Shown here piece after piece: positions 16,959 through 29,490 of a DNA stretch of 64,000 bases; positions within the stretch are counted from its first letter, which is position 1; the number at the start of each line of letters is the position of its first letter. Where the stretch lies: contig NZ_CP177354.1 in NCBI RefSeq assembly GCF_046844695.1, positions 1,798,001 through 1,862,000 on the forward strand. The letters are read 5' to 3'. The position numbers were made by a program, and so were the translations under genes. Under the pieces are notes generated by a model that searched no databases, was not told the DNA's origin, and saw nothing but the letters and a program-made list of their open reading frames with translations. The DNA comes from Pokkaliibacter plantistimulans. Its GTDB lineage: Bacteria; Pseudomonadota; Gammaproteobacteria; Pseudomonadales; Balneatricaceae.

Positions 16959-17957
16959 TTACTGAATGGCGTTGATCTGATCGACAACCCCGGCAGGCCA
17001 GGATTTGGCAATCTCGGATGATTTGTACATTTCCTGTACATGCTGGCGGAAGGCATTGACGTCGGGCTCGTAGACTTTCAGACCCTGATCACGGAAGAAC
17101 TGCACAAGCTTCTGCTCATCAGCAATGCGACCTGCGTTGTTGAAGGCGACTGCTTTGGCGGCGGCTTCCTGCACGTGCTGTTTCTGCTCATCGGTGAGCT
17201 TGTCGTAGGTCTTCATCGACATGGACAGGAAAATCGCATCGACCAGGTGATTGGTCAGGACGATTTGCTTGGTCACTTCATAGAACTTGGCCGCCTGGAC
17301 GGTTGGCAGCGGGTTGTCCTGCCCATCTACCGCGCCTGTCTGCAGGGCGGTATAGACCTCGCCAAATGCCAGAGGGACCGGGTTGGCTCCCAGCGCCTGA
17401 CCAAGGAATTGCCATTCTTTCGAGCCGGGCATGCGCAGCTTCTCACCTGCCAGATCAGCTGGCGTCCTGATTTCCTTGTCATCCCGCAGATTCAGCTCAC
17501 GACTGCCCAGATAGCCGACATCGAGGATTTTGATGTGCATCTTTTCCTCGACCATTTTGTAGAACTGCTGCCCCAGCGGTGAATTGAATACATGCTGCTG
17601 ATGCTCCGGGCTGCGAATCAGGTAGCCCGCGGTAAAAACGGACCATTCAGGAATCTGTTTGCTGATGTCCTGTGCGGAAATCATGGCCATATCAAGGTTG
17701 CCACGCTGCATGGCGGCAGGCTCTGTACCCTGTTTGAACAGGCTGGCGTTCAGGAAAATGTTGACGTCGAACTGCCCGGGGGAGGTCTTCTCCAGCTCAT
17801 CCTTGAAGACGGTCAGCATGCGTGCATGCCAGTCCGTCTCCACTGCGGGTGAGGATATGCGGATTTTCAGCGGGTCGGCAATTGCTGTGGTACTGAGGCT
17901 GATGGCGGCAGCGCCCAGAATGATCCCGGACAGAATTGACAGAGCTTTGTTGTGCAT
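16959..17957 (-). CDS. dctP: TRAP transporter substrate-binding protein (DctP)
   Basis: Periplasmic solute receptor. Signal peptide MHNKALSILSGIILGAA ending at TAIADP. Family blocks: LKIRISSPAVETDWHAR, LFKQGTEPAAMQRGNLDMAM, RTPADLAGEKLRMPGSKEW and LQTGAVDGQDNPLPTV, with the arginine of LRMPG positioned to bind a carboxylate. I start at 17957, which has CAGGTAAG upstream and gives a clean signal peptide; the frame extends 13 codons further. The neighbouring aldolase suggests a substrate that is cleaved to pyruvate or a similar product. Confidence 0.92.
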   Translation of the reverse strand: MHNKALSILSGIILGAAAISLSTTAIADPLKIRISSPAVETDWHARMLTVFKDELEKTSPGQFDVNIFLNASLFKQGTEPAAMQRGNLDMAMISAQDISKQIPEWSVFTAGYLIRSPEHQQHVFNSPLGQQFYKMVEEKMHIKILDVGYLGSRELNLRDDKEIRTPADLAGEKLRMPGSKEWQFLGQALGANPVPLAFGEVYTALQTGAVDGQDNPLPTVQAAKFYEVTKQIVLTNHLVDAIFLSMSMKTYDKLTDEQKQHVQEAAAKAVAFNNAGRIADEQKLVQFFRDQGLKVYEPDVNAFRQHVQEMYKSSEIAKSWPAGVVDQINAIQ

Positions 17958-17999
17958 AGTGCTTACCTGATTATTTTTGTTGGTAATGTTGTTCAAGCG

Positions 18000-18136
18000 G
18001 CCTGATCACTATAGTCCGTCGAACAGCCCTTTGGCTAACATGCAGAGATACGTGATGTACAGGCTAATTGTATAGCTAACATGTTAGTGATATACAAGTA
18101 ATAAATTCACTTAACCCAAGAACGGACCTGTCCACC
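18000..18136. promoter_or_regulatory. Divergent control region with GntR-type operator
   Basis: CTAACATGTTAG (18076-18087) is a perfect 12-bp palindrome, framed by TGTATA on the left and TATACA on the right. A second half-site, GCTAACATGCAG, occurs near 18034. The region separates dctP from the aldolase gene, and the FCD-type GntR protein encoded nearby is the natural ligand-responsive repressor. Confidence 0.65.
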
Positions 18137-19027
18137 ATGAGCCAAACTAACAACAATAAATTTGGTGTTTCAGCAGCCCTGACCACGCCTTTTCTGGCTG
18201 ATGGTCAGGTTGATAAATCGCTGCTGCTGCGCCATGTCCAGCGACTGCTGCAACAGGGCTGTGCCAGCGTCACGCTATTCGGCACCACGGGGGAAGGGCC
18301 TGCACTTGGCATGCGGGAGAAAGCGGAGGTCGTAGACTTCCTGCTGCAGCAGGGCGTTGCTGCCAGCAAGCTCGTACTCGGTGTGCTGGCGGTGTCTCAC
18401 GAAGAAGTGCTGGATATGTTTGCCTTGGGGCAGCGTATAGGTTGCCGTCGCTTTCTGCTCGCCCCCCCTTTCTACTTTAAAGGCGTGGATGAGCAGGGCT
18501 TGCTGCAGTGGTTCTCTGAGGTTTTATCAGCGGTACAGTCGCAGCAGCCAGAAGTGATTCTGTACCACATTCCCCAGTTAACTGCGGTGCCGCTGTCGGT
18601 ATCGCTGATACAGCAACTAAAGCAGGCCTATCCAGCACTTATCTACGGGGTCAAGGACTCTGCGGGTGACTGGTCCAATTCCAAGGCATTGCTTGAACAT
18701 TTTCCTGATTTGGCGATCATGATCGGCGATGAGCGTCTGCTCGAAGATGCCGTGCGTCTGGGGGCAAGTGGCACGATCAGCGGTATCGCTAATTTTCGCG
18801 CTGATTGGCTGATCGATGTCGTTGCGGGCCAGCCTGCTCATGCAGGGCTGACGCCGCTGGTCAATGAAGTGCTGTGCTATCCGGTTATTCCGGCGGTAAA
18901 AGCACTTGTTGCCGCGACGTATGACGAGGAGCAATGGCTAGGCTGTCGTGCTCCCTTATTAGCGCTGAGTGACGACGACCGGATGCGTCTGGTTGATCAT
19001 TGCCAGTCGTTCCTGCCTGCGAAGTAG
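18137..19027 (+). CDS. DapA/NanA-family aldolase (class I, Schiff base)
   Basis: 296 residues of the dihydrodipicolinate synthase/N-acetylneuraminate lyase superfamily. The substrate loop is LFGTTGEGPALGMREK (GTTGE motif), the catalytic tyrosine lies in ILYHIPQL and the Schiff-base lysine in YGVKDSAGDW. The genomic setting (next to a TRAP importer and GntR regulator, no lysine-pathway genes) points to catabolism of an imported sugar acid or keto acid rather than lysine synthesis. Exact substrate cannot be told; HIPQ instead of the usual N-x-P around the tyrosine is a departure from DapA. Confidence 0.85.
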   Translation: MSQTNNNKFGVSAALTTPFLADGQVDKSLLLRHVQRLLQQGCASVTLFGTTGEGPALGMREKAEVVDFLLQQGVAASKLVLGVLAVSHEEVLDMFALGQRIGCRRFLLAPPFYFKGVDEQGLLQWFSEVLSAVQSQQPEVILYHIPQLTAVPLSVSLIQQLKQAYPALIYGVKDSAGDWSNSKALLEHFPDLAIMIGDERLLEDAVRLGASGTISGIANFRADWLIDVVAGQPAHAGLTPLVNEVLCYPVIPAVKALVAATYDEEQWLGCRAPLLALSDDDRMRLVDHCQSFLPAK

Positions 19028-19119
19028 TTCAGGTGTTTGCATAGAGTCAATCAGGCAGCCTGAGCTCCGTCCTGAAGTGGATGGCTCAACGCTGCCAATG
19101 GTTTATTAAGGAGTTTTAT

Positions 19120-19791
19120 ATGGCGAAAGCGTCCGGTGCCAGAGGTGAACGTACCCTACGTCATCAGGCGTACGACACTTTTACCGAGCGCTTGCTGGCT
19201 CAGGAGATATCACCTGGGCAGTTTATTTCACAACGCGAGCTGGTTGAACTGACACGTATGCCTCTGGGAGCAATCAGGGAGCTGATCCCGAGGCTAGAGG
19301 CTGATGGTTTGATTCGTACTATTCCTCAACGTGGAATGCAGATTGCGCATATTGATCTCGAGTTGATCCGCAATGCCTTTCAGCTACGTTTGATGATTGA
19401 GCGAGAGGCTGCACGTAATTTTGTGCAGACCGCATCGGATCAGCAGATTGAAGATCTGTATCAGCAACATCTGCACATACAGCAGGAGGCCAGCACCGGT
19501 GTGGTTTCCCGAGAGCTGCTGCAGCGCGCCCAGAGTGTCGACTGGGGGATGCATGACATGATGGTGGATCATCTCCAGAATGAGCTGGTCTCGAACGTCT
19601 ATCGGGTCAACTCCATCAAGATTCGTTTAATCCGTCAGGAGCGCATCGGCATACTTCCAGAATTGGTGGCATCGGTAATGGAAGAACACCTGAAGATCAT
19701 CGCCGCTTTTCAGGCCAGAGATGAGGAGCAGGCTGTAAGGTTGATTACCGAGCATATAGAGCACTCCCGTTCTCGTGCCTTAAAAGTGTAA
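19120..19791 (+). CDS. GntR-family regulator (FadR/FCD type)
   Basis: 223 residues. The N-terminal winged helix has QAYDTFTERLLAQEISPGQFISQRELVELTRMPLGAIRELIPRLEADGLI; its recognition part is SQRELVELTRMPLGAIRE. The C-terminal FCD domain is helical, with the histidines and aspartate that bind metal or effector (LRLMIEREAAR, VDWGMHDMMV, EEHLKIIAAF, EHIEHSRSR). It starts at MAKASGAR (19120) after AAGGAG. It sits 92 bases after the aldolase and likely controls both divergent units through the palindrome at 18076. Confidence 0.9.
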   Translation: MAKASGARGERTLRHQAYDTFTERLLAQEISPGQFISQRELVELTRMPLGAIRELIPRLEADGLIRTIPQRGMQIAHIDLELIRNAFQLRLMIEREAARNFVQTASDQQIEDLYQQHLHIQQEASTGVVSRELLQRAQSVDWGMHDMMVDHLQNELVSNVYRVNSIKIRLIRQERIGILPELVASVMEEHLKIIAAFQARDEEQAVRLITEHIEHSRSRALKV

Positions 19792-19874
19792 GGCTCGGTA
19801 CTTTAAAGATCTGAAGCGCTTATCACGCTTTCCTGCCTGTTATGGCGATCTACGAGCGTGGCAAAACAAAGGTG

Positions 19875-20049
19875 TTGACAGGCCCGCGGAAGTGCCTATA
19901 ATGCTCCCCCACTGAACACGCAGCGACACGCTGAGTGCTCCGGAAGAAAAAGAAGATGTTAAAATTCAGTACCTTAGCCGGCAACGGTGAATGCTGAAGA
20001 AAAGCCAAGCGAAAACGCGGCTTGACATCATCCGGTGATTCGATAGAAT
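19875..20049 (+). promoter_or_regulatory. Tandem rRNA promoters P1 and P2
   Basis: P1: TTGACA (19875-19880), 16 bases, TATAAT (19897-19902). P2: TTGACA (20022-20027), 16 bases, TAGAAT (20044-20049), with GC-rich discriminators after both -10 boxes. Confidence 0.85.
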
Positions 20050-20086
20050 GCGCACCTCTTCTTCACTGGTGGTTGCGATCATCAGC

Positions 20087-20131
20087 TGCTCTTTAAAAAT
20101 TAATCGGATAATTCGTGTGGGCACTTGTTCC
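20087..20131 (+). promoter_or_regulatory. rRNA leader: boxA and 5' arm of the 16S processing stem
   Basis: TGCTCTTTAAAAA (20087-20099) is boxA for antitermination. The stretch 20103-20131 is nearly complementary to 21780-21809 after the 16S gene and should form the RNase III stem. Confidence 0.75.
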
Positions 20132-20224
20132 TGACTCGACAAAATAGTCAGAGAACGATGCTCAATTCGTTGAGTAATGTGGGTCTCTGAGCCAAGTTTG
20201 GTGCACTTAAGCACTGTATGAATT

Positions 20225-21767
<1,543 letters not shown>

Positions 21768-21968
21768 ACCGAAGACGACGGAATAAGTGCTCACAACGAA
21801 TTATCCGATAGCGTAGCGAAGCTGCGCTATCTTGCTCTTTAACAATGTGGATCTAATTTGATAGATGATAAACGAAATCTCAAGCGTTTATCCGGCGCGT
21901 TACAGGTCACTTACTGACGCAAGTTGGTAAGTCGAAATGTAAGTTACACCAGGTTGCTTAGCTTATAT
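21768..21968 (+). other. 16S-23S spacer without tRNA genes
   Basis: About 200 nt. It contains a second boxA (TGCTCTTTAACAAT, 21833-21846), a hairpin GATAGCGTAGC/GCTGCGCTATC and the 5' arm of the 23S processing stem. No tRNA-Ile, tRNA-Ala or tRNA-Glu cloverleaf can be found. Confidence 0.85.

Positions 21969-21975
<7 letters not shown>
21957..21975 (+). promoter_or_regulatory. 5' arm of the 23S processing stem
   Basis: The 19 bases here are perfectly complementary to 24838-24856, bringing both ends of 23S together as an RNase III substrate. Confidence 0.85.
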
Positions 21976-24845
<2,870 letters not shown>

Positions 24846-25013
24846 TATAAGCTAAGAGACTTGGTGAAGCAGTGGATAGACGAAGAGATTTTGTGATCGT
24901 CGCAAGCGCATGAAGATGCGAGTAGTCAAATTAGAGCCACCCTTATTTGAGTAAACCGGCGGCTGTCAGCGGAAGCGGACAGAGGAGGTAAGCCCGAGAG
25001 ACTCAGCCAGAAT

Positions 25014-25133
25014 TGCCTGGCGACCATAGCGACGTGGAACCACCTGACTCCATCCCGAACTCAGAAGTGAAACGCGTCAGCGCCGATGGTAGTGTGGGGT
25101 TTCCCCATGTGAGAGTAGGTCATCGCCAGGCAT
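25014..25133 (+). rRNA. rrf: 5S ribosomal RNA
   Basis: TGCCTGGCGACC at the 5' end pairs with the final GCCAGGCA; internal CCATCCCGAACTCAGAAGTGAAAC is the conserved loop. 120 nt. Confidence 0.96.
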
Positions 25134-25145
25134 CAACTACAGCAC

Positions 25146-25180
25146 CCCCTGATCGGTAACGGTCAGGGGTTTTGCTTTTT
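25146..25180 (+). terminator. Terminator of the rRNA operon
   Basis: CCCCTGA (25146-25152) pairs with TCAGGGG (25163-25169), followed by a T-rich tract. Confidence 0.85.
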
Positions 25181-25303
25181 GGCTTTTTTTTAAAATACTG
25201 ATGGGCTTTCTGGTATGTCTCCTGTAACTAAGGGTCTATCGTAATTTCTGCCGAATCGGATACGCTTCTTCTTTCAGCGGGCTAAGAATGCCAGGAGCGT
25301 GTG

Positions 25304-25690
25304 ATGTCTCAACAGGATTTAGATCAGGGTCTTGCTACCAGAATTGAAGTCATGGGTGAAGAGTACGTACAGCGCGCACTCTCGTCTGCGACTGAGTTTA
25401 CCCAGCCAATGCAGGACTGGATTTGTGAGCACGCCTGGGGATCAACCTGGCAGCGAGAGGGCTTGCCCAAGCAGGTGCGAAGTTTAGTTACTATCGCAAT
25501 GCTTGCTGCACTAAAAGCACCAACCGAGTTAAAAGGGCATGTCAGAGGAGCGCTGCGGAATGGCTGTTCTGTAGAAGATATACAGGAAGTATTACTGCAC
25601 TCTTTTGTCTACTGTGGTGCGCCCGCAGGTCAGGAAGCTTTTCGTGCAGCGAAAGAAGTCATTGAAGAATGGCAAGCTAACCCCAATTAA
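25304..25690 (+). CDS. Carboxymuconolactone decarboxylase-family protein
   Basis: 128 residues. EHAWGSTWQREGLPKQVRSLVTIAMLAAL, ELKGHVRGALRNGCSVEDIQEVLLHSFVYCGAPAG are the family core: helices carrying the E-x-x-W and the G-x-x-P block. The family includes gamma-carboxymuconolactone decarboxylase and AhpD-like proteins; there is no CxxC pair for AhpD activity, so the first is closer, but no aromatic-degradation genes are nearby. ATG at 25304 (GTG at 25301 also possible), AGGAG eight bases upstream. Confidence 0.85.
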   Translation: MSQQDLDQGLATRIEVMGEEYVQRALSSATEFTQPMQDWICEHAWGSTWQREGLPKQVRSLVTIAMLAALKAPTELKGHVRGALRNGCSVEDIQEVLLHSFVYCGAPAGQEAFRAAKEVIEEWQANPN

Positions 25691-25730
25691 CTGAATGATC
25701 CACTTGATGCCTGTCTGCTGAAATCATCGG

Positions 25731-25759
25731 TGGACCTGATCTAAGTGTTTGAGTACAAT
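25731..25759 (+). promoter_or_regulatory. Promoter of ssrA
   Basis: TGGACC (25731-25736), 17 bases, TACAAT (25754-25759), ending 13 bases before the mature tmRNA start. Confidence 0.6.
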
Positions 25760-25772
25760 GCGAAAACATTTT

Positions 25773-26129
25773 GGGGCTGTTCTGGATTCGACAATGTCGC
25801 GGATGCTCCAAGTGCCTCCCGTGAGCGGTGCGCGATCACGTAAATCAACCGTACCAATATATAGTCGCAAACGACGAAAACTACGCTCTAGCCGCTTAAG
25901 GCTGGACTCTCCACCTACGCTTGCCTGTGGGATAGGGTTAGGAGAGTCATCTCACACAGGATCGCGTGGCAGTCTTCGCCCGTAGATGAAGCGCTAAAAC
26001 CAATCGGGACAGCTGTTCAATATCCTGCCAGTCGGAGCTTGAACAGTTAAAAAATAGACATGGCTATGGATGGTAGACCTTGGTTCAGAAGGATGTTGGA
26101 CGGGGGTTCAATTCCCCCCAGCTCCACCA
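25773..26129 (+). ncRNA. ssrA: Transfer-messenger RNA (tmRNA)
   Basis: Begins GGGGCTGTTCTGGATTCGAC and ends GGGTTCAATTCCCCCCAGCTCCACCA, the tRNA-Ala-like half. The resume codon GCA at 25867 opens a tag reading ANDENYALAA followed by TAA at 25897-25899. The tag rescues stalled ribosomes and marks products for ClpXP. 357 nt. Its 3' end is the insertion site of the island that follows. Confidence 0.97.
26105..26129 (+). other. Probable attachment site (attL) at the ssrA 3' end
   Basis: A P4-type integrase fragment begins 169 bases after the CCA end of ssrA, and tmRNA 3' ends are classical integration sites for such enzymes. The exact core is unknown because no second copy of this sequence occurs before the right edge of the window. 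Confidence 0.6.
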
Positions 26130-26174
26130 TACACTAGTTTCTGGCTGTCTATGACAGTCTACGAAACGCCCTCA

Positions 26175-26201
26175 AAAGCCCGCTTCATGCGGGCTTTGTT
26201 G
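26175..26201 (+). terminator. Terminator downstream of ssrA
   Basis: AAAGCCCGC (26175-26183) and GCGGGCTTT (26189-26197) with loop TTCAT, then GTTGTTT. Confidence 0.8.
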
Positions 26202-26216
26202 TTTCTGGTTGTCTCT

Positions 26217-26294
26217 CCTTGTATGCCTTTATCATTGAAATCCTTGTATGCCCCTGTGTATTCTCAGGTCTGATTTGAACCAGAGGCATACAAG
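26217..26294. repeat. Three copies of a CCTTGTATGCC-type site (possible integrase arm sites)
   Basis: CCTTGTATGCC at 26217-26227 and 26252-26262 in direct orientation, and the inverted GGCATACAAG at 26285-26294, all between attL and the integrase start. Their place and spacing suit arm-type binding sites for the integrase or its own promoter control. Inference only. Confidence 0.5.
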
Positions 26295-26297
26295 CTC

Positions 26298-26570
26298 ATG
26301 AAGCGTTCAGATATCAAGCGTCGGCCCATGTCTGACACAACTTTGTCAGGACTTGAACCGGAAACCGGGGTCTATCGAGAGCTGGACGGCAACGGCCTGT
26401 ACATCAAGGTGAAGCCTTCGGGTGCCAAGTCTTGGGAGCTGCGTTACAAGAAGCCCGATGGAAAGTGGTCATGGGTTGGCCTGGGTGGATACCCTAACGT
26501 CAGTGCCTCCCTTGCGAGAAGGAAAGCCTCTGAGCTGAGGGCCGATGCTGCCGACGGTAAAAGCCCTGTC
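26298..26570 (+). pseudogene. Tyrosine integrase, N-terminal fragment
   Basis: Ninety-one codons encode the arm-binding domain of a P4-type integrase: ETGVYRELDGNGLYIKVKPSGAKSWELRYKKPDGK and LGGYPNVSASLARRKASELRADAADG. The frame is cut at 26570 by an IS3-family element. The catalytic part is present at 28101-29073 on the other strand, moved there by an inversion. Joining base 26570 to base 29069 read leftward, after removing one TGTC, gives one frame of 413 codons through DGKSPVISKRVRKAAELEASK. Confidence 0.88.
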
Positions 26571-26578
26571 TGTAGTGG

Positions 26579-27397
26579 TCAACTATTTCCGGACAGCTTC
26601 TTAGCTTCTTTTTCCCTCATCACCGGGGTTAAACCACCGTTGTGGCAATGAGGCCTCTGTTCGTTGTAATAGCTCATCAGGTAGTCACCGATATCCTTGA
26701 TCGCCTGATCCAGGCTGGTGTATCCACACTTCGGTACCCACTCACTTTTCACACTGCGAAAGAGCCGCTCCATAGGCGCATTATCCCAGCAGTTACCACG
26801 CCGGCTCATGCTTTGAACCATCCGATACCGCCACAGCCGCTGGCGGTATTCCAGACTGCTGTACTGACACCCCTGGTCGGAGTGGAACATGACCCCTTGC
26901 GGCCGACCACGCAAGCGATAAGCCATCTCCAGTGCCCGCAAGGTCAGCGTCGTATCTACAGTGGCAGACATCGCCCAGCCCACCACTCGACGGGCATAAA
27001 GGTCCATCACAACGGCAAGATAGGACCACTGCTCACCCGTCCAGATGTAGGTGATATCGCCACACCACACCTGATTGGGCTGTACGGTATCAAAAGCACG
27101 ATCCAGACGATTCGGAACAACCGCATGCGCCTGCCGGGCCTGCTTATAACGATGTTTGCCCGGTTGACGGCTCATGAGACCGGCTTCCGCCATCAGACGT
27201 GTGACCTTGTACCGCCCCATCGCAACGCCCTGCATGGCCAGCTGCTTCATCACCGTACGAGCACCGGCAGACCCCTGGCTGGCCGCGAACAAGGCTCTTA
27301 CCTGAGCGCGTTCGTTCATGCGTTGAATGTCTGGTAGCGTCGCTCTTTTTTGGCGGTCATAGTAGGTCGATGTCGGTAGCTCAAACAGCTCACACAA
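26579..27397 (-). CDS. IS3-family transposase OrfB (DDE integrase domain), copy 1
   Basis: 272 residues from the internal ATG; HTH_21-like N-terminal part and an rve core with D114 (WCGDITYIW), D174 (VMFHSDQGCQYSS) and E210 (NAPMERLFRSVKSEW), spacing DD(35)E. The active enzyme is probably OrfAB made by -1 frameshifting at A-AAA-AAG (27478-27484). Complete and apparently functional. Confidence 0.93.
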   Translation of the reverse strand: MCELFELPTSTYYDRQKRATLPDIQRMNERAQVRALFAASQGSAGARTVMKQLAMQGVAMGRYKVTRLMAEAGLMSRQPGKHRYKQARQAHAVVPNRLDRAFDTVQPNQVWCGDITYIWTGEQWSYLAVVMDLYARRVVGWAMSATVDTTLTLRALEMAYRLRGRPQGVMFHSDQGCQYSSLEYRQRLWRYRMVQSMSRRGNCWDNAPMERLFRSVKSEWVPKCGYTSLDQAIKDIGDYLMSYYNEQRPHCHNGGLTPVMREKEAKKLSGNS

Positions 27398-27432
27398 CTG
27401 GGTGACAGGCCAGTCATCACTGAACGAACGAA

Positions 27433-27744
27433 TCAGCGCCTGAACTTGATCTCGTCCGACATCAAGAGCGCGGTAGCCTTTTTTAGTATCTCTTTCTCCA
27501 TTTCCAAACGCTGGATACGCTTTTGTAGCTCCTGAATCTGGTGCTGCTCAGGGGTTAATGCCTGACTCCCTGAGAGCACCACACCGTTCTGTTCATGTTC
27601 CACCTGTTTGATCCAGCGCCGAAGCGCTGTAGGGCCGACCCCCAGCGCCTGACAGGCCTCCGTTACGGAATAGCCTTTCTCGGTCACTAACGCGACGGCC
27701 TCCAGCTTGAACTCTGGAGTAAAGGACTGACGACGTTTGCTCAT
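27433..27744 (-). CDS. IS3-family OrfA (HTH), copy 1
   Basis: 103 residues: KRRQSFTPEFKLEAVALV and GYSVTEACQALGVGPTALRRWIKQ form the helix-turn-helix that binds the IS ends; LQKRIQRLEMEKEILKKA is the leucine-zipper coiled coil. The slippery heptamer lies near its end and would extend the product into OrfB as GYRALDVGRDQVQ. Confidence 0.93.
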   Translation of the reverse strand: MSKRRQSFTPEFKLEAVALVTEKGYSVTEACQALGVGPTALRRWIKQVEHEQNGVVLSGSQALTPEQHQIQELQKRIQRLEMEKEILKKATALLMSDEIKFRR

Positions 27745-27814
27745 AAATAAGACACCTCACTGAGCGCGTTAGAATAACGCTTTACTGAGTGTCCGAAATC
27801 ATTGAGCCACTACA

Positions 27815-28104
27815 GATATCGCTTTAACAAGATATGGAACAGCCAACACAGGCCTCCGGGCCAAAGGAAGGCGCGGATGCTCCGCTTTAGGCGTGATGAA
27901 GCCAAAGTATTTCAGCTCTGCGTGCTCTTCGTCAGTTAAGCACTTGGAACACCTTTGGTGTTCCTGAGTGTTGGTGTTCTCGTTTTCCGGGTTTGGTGTT
28001 CCATCGCTGCAGGCCGCGCCGCTACTGGCTTTTTCTGTGTTTGGAACACCAGGAACACCAAGAACACCAAGAACACCGGATAAAAGCAGGTTACGGGTTT
28101 TCAT
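27815..28104 (-). pseudogene. Small reading frame downstream of the integrase, truncated by the IS
   Basis: Starts with ATGA overlapping the integrase stop. About 97 codons remain: a repetitive start (GVLGVLGVPGVPN, from the 9-bp repeats), a CSKCLTDEEHAELKYFGF stretch and a basic tail. The present frame continues a few codons into the IS. If the inversion is undone and one TC removed, the frame runs on from base 30320 to a TAA at 30387-30389, giving 119 residues. Function unknown; such short frames after island integrases are common and poorly conserved. Confidence 0.5.
28044..28079. repeat. Four 9-bp tandem repeats (GAACACCAA type)
   Basis: GAACACCAG, GAACACCAA, GAACACCAA, GAACACCGG at 28044-28079; related GAACACC copies are scattered nearby on both strands. 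In the leftward frame they encode VLGVLGVPGVP. Confidence 0.75.
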
Positions 28105-29073
28105 ACTTGTGATGCCTTCTGGAAAGCACCTTCCACCACATTGCCGTTAGCCAGTTTGTCCAGATAGTCGGCATACCACTGCATCATCACTTTGCGCTGT
28201 TCCAGATAGATGGCCTTGTTGTACACACCGGCTACACCTTCCTTGACGTGGGATAGCTGGGCCTCGATATGGTTTTCATCAAAGCCATATTCGTTAAGTG
28301 TGGTGGAGGCGATGTGCCGGAAGCCGTGGCCAGTCTGTCTGCCTTCATAACCCAGGCGACGCAGGGCCATGAGGAATACGGTATCTGATCTTGGTTTGTC
28401 GCCACGGCCACGGCCCGGAAAGAGCAATTGGTAAGCACCCGTCAACGGGCGAAGTTCATCCAGTAATGCCAGGGCTTGTCGTGGCAGAGGCACTACGTGC
28501 TCCCTCCCTCGTTTCATCCTTTCAGCGGGTATCGTCCAAAGGGCATTGGGCAAATCAAACTCTGACCATGTGGCGGCCCTTAACTCAGTCGGGCGACACA
28601 CCAGCATGGATAAGAGTGATAACCCTATACGGACGTCCTGCGCATGGGGGTAGGAGCGAATGGCCCTCAGCAAGGCTGGCAGCTCTTCCTGTGACACATG
28701 AGCCATATTCTCAACGGTCTTTGTCTGCAGGAACTTGTGTAGCCCTTCCAGAGGGTTGTGAGGGCAACGGCCAGTCACTTTCCCCAGGTCATAGATATCA
28801 CGACAGAGGGCGCGCACCCGGCTGGTTTGTTCGATGATGCCTTTGGCCTCCATAGAGCGCAGGAACTCCATCCACTCTATGGGCAGGATCTCTTTGAATG
28901 GGCGACTACCGAACACGGGGAATACATGCAGCTCCAGTGCGCCGATGATTCGGGTTGCTGTTGCATCTTTCCAGCCAAGGCGTTTGGTGGCGTACCACTC
29001 TCTTGCCAGGTGTTCAAAGGTGCTCTTGCTGGCTTCCAGCTCGGCGGCCTTGCGTACCCGTTTGGATATGACA
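28101..29073 (-). pseudogene. Tyrosine integrase, C-terminal (catalytic) fragment, inverted
   Basis: Encodes the core-binding domain (SKSTFEHLAREWYATKRLGWKD) and the catalytic domain of the P4-type integrase. Catalytic residues are visible: Arg in CRPTELRAATWSEFD, HGFRH (H-x-x-R) and Tyr in AGVYNKAIYLEQRK. It lacks the N-terminal arm-binding domain, which is at 26298-26570 on the opposite strand. An ATG inside the IS end opens a frame (from 29099) that could give a truncated catalytic protein, but no ribosome site is evident. The integrase is therefore probably inactive while the inversion lasts. Confidence 0.88.
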
Positions 29074-29143
29074 TGTAGTGGCTCAATGATTTCGGACACT
29101 CAGTAAAGCGTTATTCTAACGCGCTCAGTGAGGTGTCTTATTT

Positions 29144-29455
29144 ATGAGCAAACGTCGTCAGTCCTTTACTCCAGAGTTCAAGCTGGAGGCCGTCGCGTTA
29201 GTGACCGAGAAAGGCTATTCCGTAACGGAGGCCTGTCAGGCGCTGGGGGTCGGCCCTACAGCGCTTCGGCGCTGGATCAAACAGGTGGAACATGAACAGA
29301 ACGGTGTGGTGCTCTCAGGGAGTCAGGCATTAACCCCTGAGCAGCACCAGATTCAGGAGCTACAAAAGCGTATCCAGCGTTTGGAAATGGAGAAAGAGAT
29401 ACTAAAAAAGGCTACCGCGCTCTTGATGTCGGACGAGATCAAGTTCAGGCGCTGA
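29144..29455 (+). CDS. IS3-family OrfA (HTH), copy 2
   Basis: Identical in translation to copy 1 OrfA: HTH in SVTEACQALGVGPTALRRW, then a leucine-zipper region. The A-AAA-AAG slippery site is at 29404-29410, just before the stop. Confidence 0.93.
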   Translation: MSKRRQSFTPEFKLEAVALVTEKGYSVTEACQALGVGPTALRRWIKQVEHEQNGVVLSGSQALTPEQHQIQELQKRIQRLEMEKEILKKATALLMSDEIKFRR

Positions 29456-29490
29456 TTCGTTCGTTCAGTGATGACTGGCCTGTCACCCAG

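Larger units (their letters stand above)
26571..27814 (-). mobile_element. IS3-family insertion sequence, copy 1 (1,244 bp)
   Basis: Ends TGTAGTGGTCAACTATTTCC and, at the other side, CATTGAGCCACTACA; these are imperfect terminal inverted repeats beginning TG and ending CA. It encodes OrfA and OrfB of the IS3 family with a slippery A6G between them. OrfA and OrfB are identical in translation to copy 2. The present flanks (CTGTC left, GATATC right) show no target duplication, as expected after recombination with copy 2. Confidence 0.93.
27815..29073 (-). other. Segment inverted between two opposed IS copies
   Basis: The 1,259 bp between the two IS copies carry the integrase C-terminus and a small reading frame, both pointing away from the integrase N-terminus. 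Re-inverting the segment gives CCCTGTC-IS-TGTCATATCC on the left, a 4-bp target duplication, and an open integrase frame. On the other side the match is only TC. Confidence 0.85.

Noticed and set aside
26642..27337. 231-codon frame opposite OrfB in each IS copy (also 29551-30246)
   Set aside because: Shadow of the transposase gene; same in both copies only because the DNA is the same.
28044..28079. 9-bp GAACACC repeats considered as regulatory iterons
   Set aside because: They lie in a reading frame after the integrase with no replication gene nearby; more likely low-complexity sequence.
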